From Winogradskyella sp. (lineage in GTDB: Bacteria; Bacteroidota; Bacteroidia; Flavobacteriales; Flavobacteriaceae): 64,000 bases of DNA. Positions 37,331-47,000 of the stretch are shown here, one piece after another. Position numbers and translations under genes: made by a program. Positions within the stretch are counted from its first letter, which is position 1. Each line of letters begins with the position of its first letter. The stretch covers positions 1-64,000 of the forward strand of contig NZ_JABSSU010000008.1 in assembly GCF_013213835.1 (NCBI RefSeq), given 5' to 3'. Below the pieces are notes generated by a model. The model did not search any database, was not told where the DNA came from, and saw only the letters and a program-made list of their open reading frames with translations.

Positions 37331-40300
37331 ATGAAAATCAAATTTTTATTAGTCATAGCTCTTTTTATGAGCTATGTTTCCAGTTCACAGAACGTCGATG
37401 TCTCCGGTATTGTCACCGAGGCTTCAACTGGTCAGCCATTACCAGGAGTAAATATTTTACTTAAAAACACAACTCGAGGGGCATCAACAGATTTCGATGG
37501 CAAATTCACAATGGAAGAAGTACCGCTCAACTCGGTGTTGGTTGTATCTTACATTGGATATGTGACTCAAGAGATTACCATAACTGGTTCTCAAGAGCTC
37601 AGCATAAAATTAGAAGAAGATGCACAGTCATTAAACGAAGTTGTTGTCATTGGTTACGGGACACAAAAAAAGAAAGAAGTCACAGGTGCTGTAGCAGTTC
37701 TTGATTCTAAAGCGATTGAAAAATTAAATCCAGTTAGGGTTGAGCAAGCCATTCAAGGTCAAGTGGCTGGGGTGAACATTACATCTAATTCTGGTTCGCC
37801 AGGTAGTGGCTTAAACATTAGAATTAGAGGTATAACAACAAATGGTGATAACAGGCCACTGATTCTAGTGGACGGAAACAGAATTGAAGATCTTTCTGTG
37901 TTAAATCCAAACGACATCAAATCAGTAAATGTATTAAAGGATGCAACAGCTGGTATATATGGTGTACAGGCGGCAAATGGTGTAATCTTAATTACGACAA
38001 AGTCCGGTAGAAAAGATACTGCTCTAAAGTTTCAAGTTGATACTTACACTGGATTTCAGTTTACAAGTAAGAAAATGGATCTGATGAATGCGAGTCAATT
38101 TGCAAGATATGTTAATGACTCAGCCGATGGTACTGAATTTTTTGTATATCCACAAACAGGTACAGACTGGCAAGATGAAGTATTTGAAAATCGTGCAGTG
38201 ATTTCAAATATTAGTTTAAATGCTACCGGTGGTACAGAGAAGTCCGCTTATTCTGCTGGTATATCTTACTTAAATCAAGACGGTATTGTGGGTGGAGATA
38301 AAAATAACTTTGAGCGTCTTACAGCAAGATTAAATTATCAATATGATATTTTACCTAATTTAAAATTAACGGCGAACGGATTACATACCATTTCAGAAAA
38401 ACAAAATTTAGCTGAAGGTGGTATAGGTGCTGTGTTGTATAATGCAGTAAACATTAATCCTACAATGCCAGTTAGAGACGAAAACGGTGCATTTGCCTTA
38501 GCGAATGACATTACACAAATTGAAATTATAAATCCGGTTGCCCAAATTAATGATACTTTTAATACAACTAGAGTGTCAAGATTTAGTGGTGTATTAGGAT
38601 TAGATTATACTTTTCTAGAAAATTTCAAAGTAAGTTCAAGATTTCAAGGTAACCATTCAAATGTGAGAGATGATATTTTTAGGCCTGAAGTGTTTTATGG
38701 CGGTGGTAAATCTGCTAACACAGTAAGTTCACTTGCAGCTTTAGAAGATGATATAGTATTTAATGAAGTGGTTGATTTTGGTGCAGATTATACTGATTTT
38801 ACCTGGGACAACTTTATTACTTATGAGAAAATATTTAACGAAGACCACGATTTAAAAGTGCTTCTAGGGATGTCATTGTATAGAACTAAAGGGCGTTTTT
38901 ATGGTGATATCGGTCGTACAGAAGAAGGAACAAATCAATTAGGTCAAACAATATATGATGAAGGAATGGTAATTGAACCACGATTTAATCAGGCAGCATT
39001 AGAAAACGGTGCGGATTGGTTCGATTCTAGGTTATCCTCTTTATTTACAAGAGTACAGTATAACTATAAAGGAAAATATCTGGTATCTGCAATGTTAAGA
39101 CGTGATGTGTCTTCTCAATTCTCAGCAGAAGACAATAATAATGTTGGTTATTTCCCGTCAGGTTCTGTTGGATGGAATATTTCTGAAGAGGACTTTATGC
39201 AAGATGTAAATTGGATTAGCAATTTAAAGTTAAGAGCGAGTTATGGTGTCATTGGTAACGATAGAAGTATACCGGCATTTAGTTTTATTTCAAGATTAGC
39301 AGGTCAAGCAACGGTTGATCCTGGTTTTGGGGTAACTACAATTGACGATTTATTGTTTGGTCTTGCCGTAGGAACGCCTGGAAATCCTGATATCAAATGG
39401 GAAGAGCAAGAAACTGCTAATGTAGGTGTTGATTTCCGTTTGTTCAATAACAAATTGAGTATATCAACAGACGTATATAGAAAACAAACACGAGATTTAT
39501 TATTATCACCACCATCATCAGCTTTAACAGGAGTTGGTGCACCAGGAACTGGATTTATTGCTGTAAACGCAGGTACGGTAAGAAACCAAGGTTTAGAGTT
39601 TGCAATTGGTTATAATGATAACATAGGTGAAGATTTTAAATTTAATGTGAATTTCAATTTCACCACAATTGAGAATGAAGTGATTTCACTTAATGGAAGA
39701 GAAACTCCAGCTCAAGGTGAATATGGTGTAGGATTAGGAATAACTGATATTACACGTATGGCTCCAGGTTTACCTTTAGGTCACTACTATGGTTATAAGA
39801 CGAATGGAATTTTTCAAACCCAGGCGCAAATTGATGCATTAGATGCTGCGGCACCTGGCGATACATATTTAGATAGTAGTCTTGGAACTGCTGCTCCAGG
39901 AGATTTAATTTTTGTAGATGTCAATGGTGATGGTCAGGTAAATGCAGAGGACAGAACCAATATTGGTGATCCTATTGCTGATGCTACGTTTGGTTTAAAC
40001 ATTGGGTTCACATATAAGAATATTGATTTCAGTGCAAATGCATTTGCTTCTGTGGGTCACGATATGGTTAGAAATTATGAACGTAAAGATTTATATGCAA
40101 ATAGAGGTACTTACATGATTGAAAGATGGCAAGGTTCAGGCACAAGTAATTCAGTTCCAAGAGCTGTGGCTGGTGCAAACATCAATACAGATAATTTTTC
40201 AGATTTCTTTGTTGAGGATGCTTCTTTCTTAAGATTACAAAACATCCAAATAGGATATACGTTTGGAGACAAATTCAATCAATCTGTTGGGATAGATAAA

Positions 40301-40459
40301 TTCAGAATCTACCTTTCAGGAAATAACTTATTGACCATTACTGATTATTTTGGGTTTGACCCATCAGCTAATTCAGGTAACCCGCTCGGTGGAGGTATAG
40401 ATAATGGATTTTATCCTGTGGCTGCATCATATTTATTAGGAATTAATTTAAATTTTTAA
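37331..40459 (+). CDS. susC: SusC/RagA-type TonB-linked outer-membrane transporter
   Basis: The 1042-residue protein has a signal peptide (cleavage near YVSSSQ). A carboxypeptidase-regulatory-like domain (~22-95, SGIVTEASTGQPLPGVNILL) is followed by the TonB-box-like segment LNEVVVIGYGTQKKKEVTGAV (~102-122). A plug domain with IRIRGITTNGDNRPLILVDG and a 22-strand barrel follow, ending YLLGINLNF. It imports oligosaccharides together with SusD. The gene starts the glycan-uptake part of the PUL, and susD is 6 bases downstream. The ligand, inferred from neighbours, is a beta-glucan. A Ca-binding-like stretch VDVNGDGQVNAEDR is present near the C-terminal end. Confidence 0.95.
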   Translation: MKIKFLLVIALFMSYVSSSQNVDVSGIVTEASTGQPLPGVNILLKNTTRGASTDFDGKFTMEEVPLNSVLVVSYIGYVTQEITITGSQELSIKLEEDAQSLNEVVVIGYGTQKKKEVTGAVAVLDSKAIEKLNPVRVEQAIQGQVAGVNITSNSGSPGSGLNIRIRGITTNGDNRPLILVDGNRIEDLSVLNPNDIKSVNVLKDATAGIYGVQAANGVILITTKSGRKDTALKFQVDTYTGFQFTSKKMDLMNASQFARYVNDSADGTEFFVYPQTGTDWQDEVFENRAVISNISLNATGGTEKSAYSAGISYLNQDGIVGGDKNNFERLTARLNYQYDILPNLKLTANGLHTISEKQNLAEGGIGAVLYNAVNINPTMPVRDENGAFALANDITQIEIINPVAQINDTFNTTRVSRFSGVLGLDYTFLENFKVSSRFQGNHSNVRDDIFRPEVFYGGGKSANTVSSLAALEDDIVFNEVVDFGADYTDFTWDNFITYEKIFNEDHDLKVLLGMSLYRTKGRFYGDIGRTEEGTNQLGQTIYDEGMVIEPRFNQAALENGADWFDSRLSSLFTRVQYNYKGKYLVSAMLRRDVSSQFSAEDNNNVGYFPSGSVGWNISEEDFMQDVNWISNLKLRASYGVIGNDRSIPAFSFISRLAGQATVDPGFGVTTIDDLLFGLAVGTPGNPDIKWEEQETANVGVDFRLFNNKLSISTDVYRKQTRDLLLSPPSSALTGVGAPGTGFIAVNAGTVRNQGLEFAIGYNDNIGEDFKFNVNFNFTTIENEVISLNGRETPAQGEYGVGLGITDITRMAPGLPLGHYYGYKTNGIFQTQAQIDALDAAAPGDTYLDSSLGTAAPGDLIFVDVNGDGQVNAEDRTNIGDPIADATFGLNIGFTYKNIDFSANAFASVGHDMVRNYERKDLYANRGTYMIERWQGSGTSNSVPRAVAGANINTDNFSDFFVEDASFLRLQNIQIGYTFGDKFNQSVGIDKFRIYLSGNNLLTITDYFGFDPSANSGNPLGGGIDNGFYPVAASYLLGINLNF

Positions 40460-40465
40460 ATTGTT

Positions 40466-41977
40466 ATGAAAAAAGTATTAAGAATAGTATTAGGTCTAAC
40501 ACTAGTGTATTTAGTGGGATGTACCGATGATTTTGTGGAGGTGGAACCAGACGGTTCTAATGATTCTGATTTCTTTAATAATCAGGCAGAGTATGAAAGT
40601 GCACTTATTGGTGCTTATGATTTATTGCAGTCAACTTTTTGGAATGTGTTAACAGGTATTGTGGCATCTCCAGATTATGCTGCTGGTGGGGATTCATTTA
40701 ATTATGATCAGCCTACCTTACAGAATATCAACTTAATGATACATACACCAGCTGAACAAAATCAGCTGAGAAGTATGTGGGGATTGATGTATGCGGGTTT
40801 AAACAGAGCGAATTTCATCTTAGAGTTTAAGAATAAAACAGATTTTGCAGGTAAAGAGGAACTTATTGCCGAAGCATATTTCTTAAGAGCTTATTACACA
40901 TTTGAGCTAGTCAAAAATTTTGGTAATGTGCCATTAAAAGTTGGTGAAAGAGATGGAGTATTGAGAATTAGTGATGTGCGTATTTTTCCTGGAGATGAAT
41001 TTAGTATGGAAAGAATAGCGGATATTGCGACAGCTTACAGTCTTATTGAAGAAGATTTAAAAGAAGCAATTCCTAACTTACCAGTGTCACAAGATTTACC
41101 ATACGAAGCAACTCAAGGAGCGGCTCAAGCTTTACTTGGGAAGGTGTATTTGTATCATGCAAAATTTGATCAGACAAAGTATGCGGATGCTGCTACAAGT
41201 TTAAATCAGGTGATTTCAAGTGGTCAGTTCAGTTTAGTTAACGGTGAAGATTATACAAATCTTTTTGAAGGTATTGGTGAAAACGGTGCTGAAGCTGTTT
41301 TTGAAATTCAGTATACAGGTGTAGAACCGGCAGGTTGGGGTTGTATAGAGTGTAGTCAAGGGACATATTTTCCACAATTCTGTGGACCAAGATCACCTTA
41401 TGACGATACCACTTACAGAGCTGGATGGGGATTCTGTTTACCATCTGTCGAATTACATGATTTATTTGAAGATGGAGATTCAAGAAAAGAAGTTACGTTT
41501 TATGACTTGAGAGATGCTCAAGACACGTATTCTCAGGGAAGAGATGATACAGGATTATTTAATAAAAAGTACATGCCTAGAAAAGCGGATGATGGTGTTG
41601 GTGCTGATCCATTAAATTATTCTCAGAACTATCGTTCTATCAGATATGCAGATGTTTTATTAATGGCAGCTGAAGCCGAAGTTCAATCTGGAGGATCTAA
41701 TGCAGTTAATTACTTAAATGCAGTGAGAGCTAGAGCTTATGGTGATAATAGCCATGATTATCAAGCGTCGGAAGGTGATTTATTAGAAGCAATCTATACA
41801 GAGCGACGTAAAGAGTTGGCTGGTGAAGGTCATTATTTCTATGATCTTGTTAGAACTAATAGAGCTGAAGCAATTATTGACGGATTTACAGCTAATAAGA
41901 ATGAAGTATTCCCTATACCACTTATAGAATTACAATTAGCCCAAGCAGAGGAGCGTTGGGGTAATCCAGGTTATTAA
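40466..41977 (+). CDS. susD: SusD/RagB-type surface glycan-binding lipoprotein
   Basis: The 503-residue lipoprotein has Cys19 (VYLVGC) followed by TDDFVEVEP, the acidic stretch typical of surface export in Bacteroidota. The helical TPR-rich fold is suggested by EAYFLRAYYTFELVKNFGNVPL, AAQALLGKVYLYHAK and the C-terminal RRKELAGEGHYFYDLVRTN. It caps the SusC pore and binds the incoming glycan. The spacing to susC (6 bp) and to the next lipoprotein gene (32 bp) supports one operon. Confidence 0.95.
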   Translation: MKKVLRIVLGLTLVYLVGCTDDFVEVEPDGSNDSDFFNNQAEYESALIGAYDLLQSTFWNVLTGIVASPDYAAGGDSFNYDQPTLQNINLMIHTPAEQNQLRSMWGLMYAGLNRANFILEFKNKTDFAGKEELIAEAYFLRAYYTFELVKNFGNVPLKVGERDGVLRISDVRIFPGDEFSMERIADIATAYSLIEEDLKEAIPNLPVSQDLPYEATQGAAQALLGKVYLYHAKFDQTKYADAATSLNQVISSGQFSLVNGEDYTNLFEGIGENGAEAVFEIQYTGVEPAGWGCIECSQGTYFPQFCGPRSPYDDTTYRAGWGFCLPSVELHDLFEDGDSRKEVTFYDLRDAQDTYSQGRDDTGLFNKKYMPRKADDGVGADPLNYSQNYRSIRYADVLLMAAEAEVQSGGSNAVNYLNAVRARAYGDNSHDYQASEGDLLEAIYTERRKELAGEGHYFYDLVRTNRAEAIIDGFTANKNEVFPIPLIELQLAQAEERWGNPGY

Positions 41978-41994
41978 TAAAAAAATGTTAAACA

Positions 41995-42006
41995 ACTAAA
42001 TAAATA
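41995..42006 (+). promoter_or_regulatory. ACTAAATAAATA leader before the tri-repeat lipoprotein gene
   Basis: An A-rich element (ACTAAATAAATA) ends 3 bases before the ATG. The same 11-12 bases occur at 44018-44029 and 62016-62027, just before two other PUL genes. It is probably a translation-initiation sequence. Confidence 0.4.
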
Positions 42007-42009
42007 AAA

Positions 42010-43872
42010 ATGAAAATATTAAAAAAAGGAGTTTATTATATACTCGCACTTTTATTATTAACAGTGTCTTTTTCTTGTGAAGAAGATGATGACTTTAGAA
42101 TTATAGAAGGTTTAGACTTTGTAGTTGCAACCTTAAATGTAGAAGGAACAGAAACAGGTGTGCTTCCTAGCACAGCTATTCCTGATGGGCGAATAGTCTA
42201 TACAGTAGATTTTGGTGATCCAAATAGCGACGCCGATGTATTTCAAACTAGTGGTCCAATGGTAACATATGAATATCCGTTAGAGACAGCTACATATATG
42301 ATTACAGTTACTGCTGTATTACCAGGAAGAGATGACGTTTCTATATCTAAAGAGCATACAGTTATATTTGTCGAAGAAACTGATCCAGATCCGGTACCAG
42401 CTACAGGAATTGTAGGTACTTGGAGATTAGCGCCAGAAGCGGGAGCATTAGGTGTTGGTCCTGGTCAAGGAGACGTATCATGGTGGTCAAATTCTTCAGA
42501 TGATGTTGCAACAAGAGATTGTTTATTTGATGATGAATATGTAATTGGTGCGGACGGATCATTTCAAAATGTAATGGGAGATCAAACGTGGTTGGAGCCA
42601 TGGCAAGGTACAGATCCTGAAGCTTGTGGTACTCCAGTATTCCCACATGATGGTTCTTCATCTGGAACATACACATTCGGTGGTGGAGAATTAACAATCG
42701 ACGGTCAAGGTTCTTTTATGGGATTAGCTAAAGTGGTTAATGGTTTAGAGTTAGGTGCTGCTGACACAGTTCCAGATTCAAGAACATATCAAGCAATATT
42801 ATCGGATAACGATACAGTTTTAACGCTTCAAATTCAAGTAGCAGGAGATGGATGGTGGTCATTTAAATTTGTTAAGGACGCGCCAGCGGCACCAGCACCG
42901 ATAGAAGGTACATGGAAGTTAGCACCAGAAGCTGGTGCATTAGCAGTAGGTCCTGGACAAGGGGATGCATCTTGGTGGTCAAATTCATCAGATGATGTTG
43001 CCACTAGAGCATGTTTGTTTGACGATGAGTATGTATTTAATTCAGACGGATCTTTCCAAAATGTTTTAGGTGCTCAAACATGGGTAGAGCCATGGCAAGG
43101 TGCAGCCGCAGAAGAATGTGGTTCGCCAGTTTTCCCACATGATGGTACTGCTTCAGCAACATACGACTATAATGCTTCAGCAGGTACTTTAACAATTGAT
43201 GGTGCCGGTGCATTTTTAGGTTTAGCAAAAGTTGTAAACGGTGCTGAAATAGCTTCACCTGCAGAAGCAGCAAGTTCTATTACATATATCGCTGACTTAT
43301 CAGATGATGGAAATACATTAATATTAGATATTCAAGTTGCTGGTGATGGCTGGTGGAGATTTAAAATGGCTAAACAAGTACCTCCATCAAACCCATTAGT
43401 AGGTACATGGAAATTGGCACCAGAAGCAGGAGCATTAGGTGTTGGACCTGGATTAAATGATGTGTCTTGGTGGTCTAATTCTTCAGATGATGTTGCAACA
43501 AGAGCTTGTTTGTTTGATGATGATTACGTATTTAATTCAGACGGATCATTCCAGAATGTTTTAGGTGCTGATACGTGGTTAGAGCCATGGCAAGGTGCAG
43601 CTGCAGAAGAATGTGGTTCTCCAGTTTTCCCACATGATGGTACAGCATCCGCTACTTATGATTACAATGAAGGTGCGGGTACAATAACTATTGATGGTAC
43701 AGGTGCATTTTTAGGATTGGCTAAAGTGGTAAATGGTGCTGAATTAACATCACCAGGAAGCGCACCAAGTTCAATAACATATATTGCAAATTTAGTAGAT
43801 AGCAATACACTTGAGTTAGATATAGAGATTGCTGATGGCGGTTACTGGTCATTTAAGCTAGTAAAGCAGTAA
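42010..43872 (+). CDS. SusE-position lipoprotein with three ~164-residue repeats
   Basis: The 620-residue lipoprotein has Cys23 (TVSFSC) followed by EEDDD. A PKD-like domain (~35-122) precedes three repeats at about 135-289, 298-455 and 463-620. Each has GTW(R/K)LAPEAGAL, SWWSNSSDDVATR, a TW-EPWQG block, FPHDG and a final DGWW/GYW-F. Each repeat also has two cysteines 35 residues apart (171/206, 335/370, 500/535), probably a disulfide. The Trp-rich motifs suggest repeated glycan-binding sites. Its position directly after susD is that of SusE/SGBP-type surface glycan-binding proteins. I do not recognise the repeat family by name. Confidence 0.75.
   Translation: MKILKKGVYYILALLLLTVSFSCEEDDDFRIIEGLDFVVATLNVEGTETGVLPSTAIPDGRIVYTVDFGDPNSDADVFQTSGPMVTYEYPLETATYMITVTAVLPGRDDVSISKEHTVIFVEETDPDPVPATGIVGTWRLAPEAGALGVGPGQGDVSWWSNSSDDVATRDCLFDDEYVIGADGSFQNVMGDQTWLEPWQGTDPEACGTPVFPHDGSSSGTYTFGGGELTIDGQGSFMGLAKVVNGLELGAADTVPDSRTYQAILSDNDTVLTLQIQVAGDGWWSFKFVKDAPAAPAPIEGTWKLAPEAGALAVGPGQGDASWWSNSSDDVATRACLFDDEYVFNSDGSFQNVLGAQTWVEPWQGAAAEECGSPVFPHDGTASATYDYNASAGTLTIDGAGAFLGLAKVVNGAEIASPAEAASSITYIADLSDDGNTLILDIQVAGDGWWRFKMAKQVPPSNPLVGTWKLAPEAGALGVGPGLNDVSWWSNSSDDVATRACLFDDDYVFNSDGSFQNVLGADTWLEPWQGAAAEECGSPVFPHDGTASATYDYNEGAGTITIDGTGAFLGLAKVVNGAELTSPGSAPSSITYIANLVDSNTLELDIEIADGGYWSFKLVKQ
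42412..43872 (+). repeat. Three tandem ~490-bp coding repeats
   Basis: The repeats lie at about 42412-42876, 42901-43374 and 43396-43872. Units 2 and 3 are most alike at the protein level, suggesting a recent duplication. They are in frame and encode the tandem domains of the SusE-position lipoprotein. Confidence 0.85.
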
Positions 43873-43884
43873 ATTAGAATAGAG

Positions 43885-43943
43885 AGATCCGATTAATTAA
43901 CAATTAATCGGGTTGATCTTTCTAAAAATTATCAATTTTTAGA
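43885..43943 (+). other. Two consecutive hairpins inside the PUL operon
   Basis: GATTAATT (43891-43898)/AATTAATC (43902-43909) can form one stem with flanking GATC/GATC bases. Directly after it TCTAAAAATT (43921-43930)/AATTTTTAGA (43934-43943) forms a second perfect 10-bp stem. They could be a partial terminator, an RNA-processing site or a stabilising element between the uptake genes and the glycosidase-barrel gene. Confidence 0.5.
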
Positions 43944-44017
43944 ACTAAATCAATTACAACATAAATTAGAAGAGCGGCATCTAATTAGCAAAATTTGCAT
44001 AATGTATTCTTCTAATC

Positions 44018-44029
44018 ACTAAATAAATA
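44018..44029 (+). promoter_or_regulatory. ACTAAATAAATA leader before the glycosidase-barrel gene
   Basis: The second copy of this A-rich leader, 6 bases before the ATG at 44036. A small symmetric element, GCAAAATTTGC, lies at 43988-43998. Confidence 0.35.
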
Positions 44030-44035
44030 CTATTT

Positions 44036-47000
44036 ATGAGAAACAGTTTAATTAAATTAATGGTCTTCCTTTTGACTGTGTCTAGTTTTGCTCAAACTAG
44101 CACGGTAAATATCGAGACTACCGCAGAAGGCTCAAAACTACTTGTTAATGGGGAACCATTTATAGTAAACGGTATCAACTGGGATTATGTGCCAATCGGC
44201 TATAATGTACTCGATGCAAAGTTTTGGGAAAAATCAGACGATGTCATCATGGCTGGTTTAGATGAGGAAATGGCCGTATGGCAAAATATGGGTGTTAATG
44301 CCATTAGAACCTATATTTGGATGCCACCCAAATGGATTGCATATATCTATGAGAATTTTGGAATTTACACTATGATTAATAGCCAATTTGGTGCGTATGG
44401 TTTAACAGTAGATGGCGTTTGGTATCCTCAAACAGATTATAATGACCCTAGAGTACGTGAACAGTTAATTTCAGAATCTGTTTTAATTGCCGAAACTTAC
44501 AAAGATACACCAGGCCTATTACTTTACATGCTTGGTAATGAAAATAACTATCATCTTACGTGGGAAGGATCTGAAACTGATGAAGGTATTGTTATTAATG
44601 ATAAAGATGAGGCAAAAAGACAGCAGGCAAGAGCAATGTATAGTCTTTTTAACGAAGCTGCATTAGCAATGAAGGAGGTAGACAAATCACATCCAATCGG
44701 ACTCTGTAATGGTGACTTATTATACTTAGATATCGTTGCTGATGAATGTAAAGACATTGATATCTACGGAACAAATATGTATCGTGGTGTATCCTTTGTT
44801 GATGCTTTTGATAGAGTGAAGAACGAATTTGGTAAACCAATCTTATTTACTGAGTTTGGAGCAGATGCTTATAATGCAAGAGATAATAAAGAAGATCAAT
44901 ATTCTCAAGCATATTATATGATTGGAAATTGGAAAGAAATATATCAAAATGCTGCAGGTATTGGCGGAGCAATGAATTCAATCGGTGGTTTTACATTTCA
45001 GTCAAGTGATGGTTGGTGGAAATCTGGTTTTGATGACAGAGAGAATGCAGACACACACCAGACAAAGGCAAACTGGCCTTCAAACGGATATTCTAGAGAT
45101 CAAGCTAAACCAGACGATCCTAATATGAACGAAGAGTGGTTTGGTATATGTGCAAAAGGGCCAACTGATGTCAGAGGGTTATATCAATTATATCCGCGTG
45201 CATCGTATTACGCATTAAAAGAGGCGCATAGTTTTAACCCGTATCTAGAAGATTCTAATGCTATTGCATTAGAGAGTCACTTCAATGGAATAAATTTAAT
45301 GGATGCAGTGTTGAGAGCACGGGGTGATCAAGCTGCTTCAGGTGCTGGAACACAAGACAAGATTAGACTGACTAACCTACAGGCTAAGTTTACAACATTC
45401 AGTACAGGTGGAAGTTTATTAACAACGCCTACAACAGCAGATCCTGAAGAAAATTCTTTTCCTAGTCAAACAGGTTTTGATCATATGCAATCGTATTTTG
45501 TTGGGATTGAAGGAAAGCCTTCACCAGATATGAGAGCTGAAGTAAATATGAACATATTGGGTAATGTTGCTGACAACCCAATCGATGAAATTTTCTACGA
45601 AAATAGAGGAAGACAAGTTCAAGTAGATTCTCAAAATGGTGAAGTTGTTTTAAATGATAATAATAGAGTTCAAGTATATAGTGCAGAGTTTGAGTGGAAT
45701 CATGATGATTTTGATTTAAGAGGATTCTACAGAACGGGTCATTACCATTGGGCCTATGAAGGAGATTTCTTTAATCTTTATCCAGAAGCTAATTATGGAC
45801 CAAACTTAGATATCTATGGTGGTGAAATACTTGGTATAGAAGTCGATGGAAAAGGAAAATTAGACGGTCTTAAAGCCGCATTTGGTCCTCAATTATGGTG
45901 GGGAGCAAACCCAACCATGTTATTTAAATATTCTAAGAATTTTAGTGGATGGGATGTTACAGGTATTTATCATAGAGATTTAAATACAGATTTAGAATTT
46001 GATGAAAGTGGTAGACGTGTGCTAGATGCTAATCAGGTTGCCAGTGGTGTAATCCCACCTTGGCCGACAGAAAGAGCGTCTTTAGTTGCTGAGAAAGAAT
46101 TTGGAAAATTCGGAATCACATTAGGTGGTATTTGGGGTGGACGTCCTCTAAACGGAAGTTCTTTCCAGATGTATGATGCTGACCGTGCTTTGGTTTTAAC
46201 AGATAAGATAAATGATAACGACAATTGGGGTGCTAAGGCTAAAATTACTTATCAAGGTGGTAAATTTAATTGGTATGCTCAAGGGTCTTATATGGGCTTA
46301 GTTGCCAATGGTGGTATGGACCAAACTAGAACATTTACAGGTTGGAGACTTCTTGATACAGGAAGTGGTAACATGACTAATTTCTTAACTGGTTTCACTA
46401 TTGCTACTGGTGATTTGCAAATAGCACCAAACTTTATGTACCAAAAACCTTTGGTAGATCCAATGCCAAATGGTGTGCCTGGACCAGGAAGATTAAGAAA
46501 CGTAATTGATGATCCTTTCGCTGTAAGAAACGGAAACCGTGAAACAACGGCAGGTGAAATCTTATTCACTTTTGATCCAACACCAGGAACATGGATGTAT
46601 CAATGGGATAATGACAGAGCTGAAGATGCTAAGTTTGCAATGAATTTAGGTTTTGTATATCGTCATTTACCGACCCAAATGGATGGACATATTGGTTTCC
46701 TTGCTGATCGTACGTTTTTTGCTTTTGGTGAGTCAGCACCTGCTGAGGATTTATGGGAAGTGCATTCAAGACTGGTGTCAAAAGTAAGTCCTGATTTAGG
46801 ATTAATAGGTAACTTCTACTACGGAAATGGTCAAGGTAATGGTGATTCTCAAAGAACCATTACACGTTTTGGTGGTGATTTAAGAGTAATTTATAAGAAG
46901 TTTAAAATCATGTCTCATGTTAAGGTGAACGATTGGGGACCTTTTGATTATCACAGAGATTTCAACTTAACATTCCCAATGCAACTAATGCTTGATGTTT

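Noticed and set aside
39916..39957. Dockerin-like calcium motif in SusC as evidence of a cellulosome-type part
   Set aside because: A single VDVNGDGQVNAEDR loop near the C-terminal part of SusC proteins is common and does not form a dockerin pair.
42401..43273. Antisense open frames opposite the tri-repeat lipoprotein
   Set aside because: They mirror the repeats and have no start context or recognisable domain.
42412..43872. CRISPR array or tandem-repeat mobile element
   Set aside because: The repeats are long, in frame and coding; there are no spacers and no cas genes.
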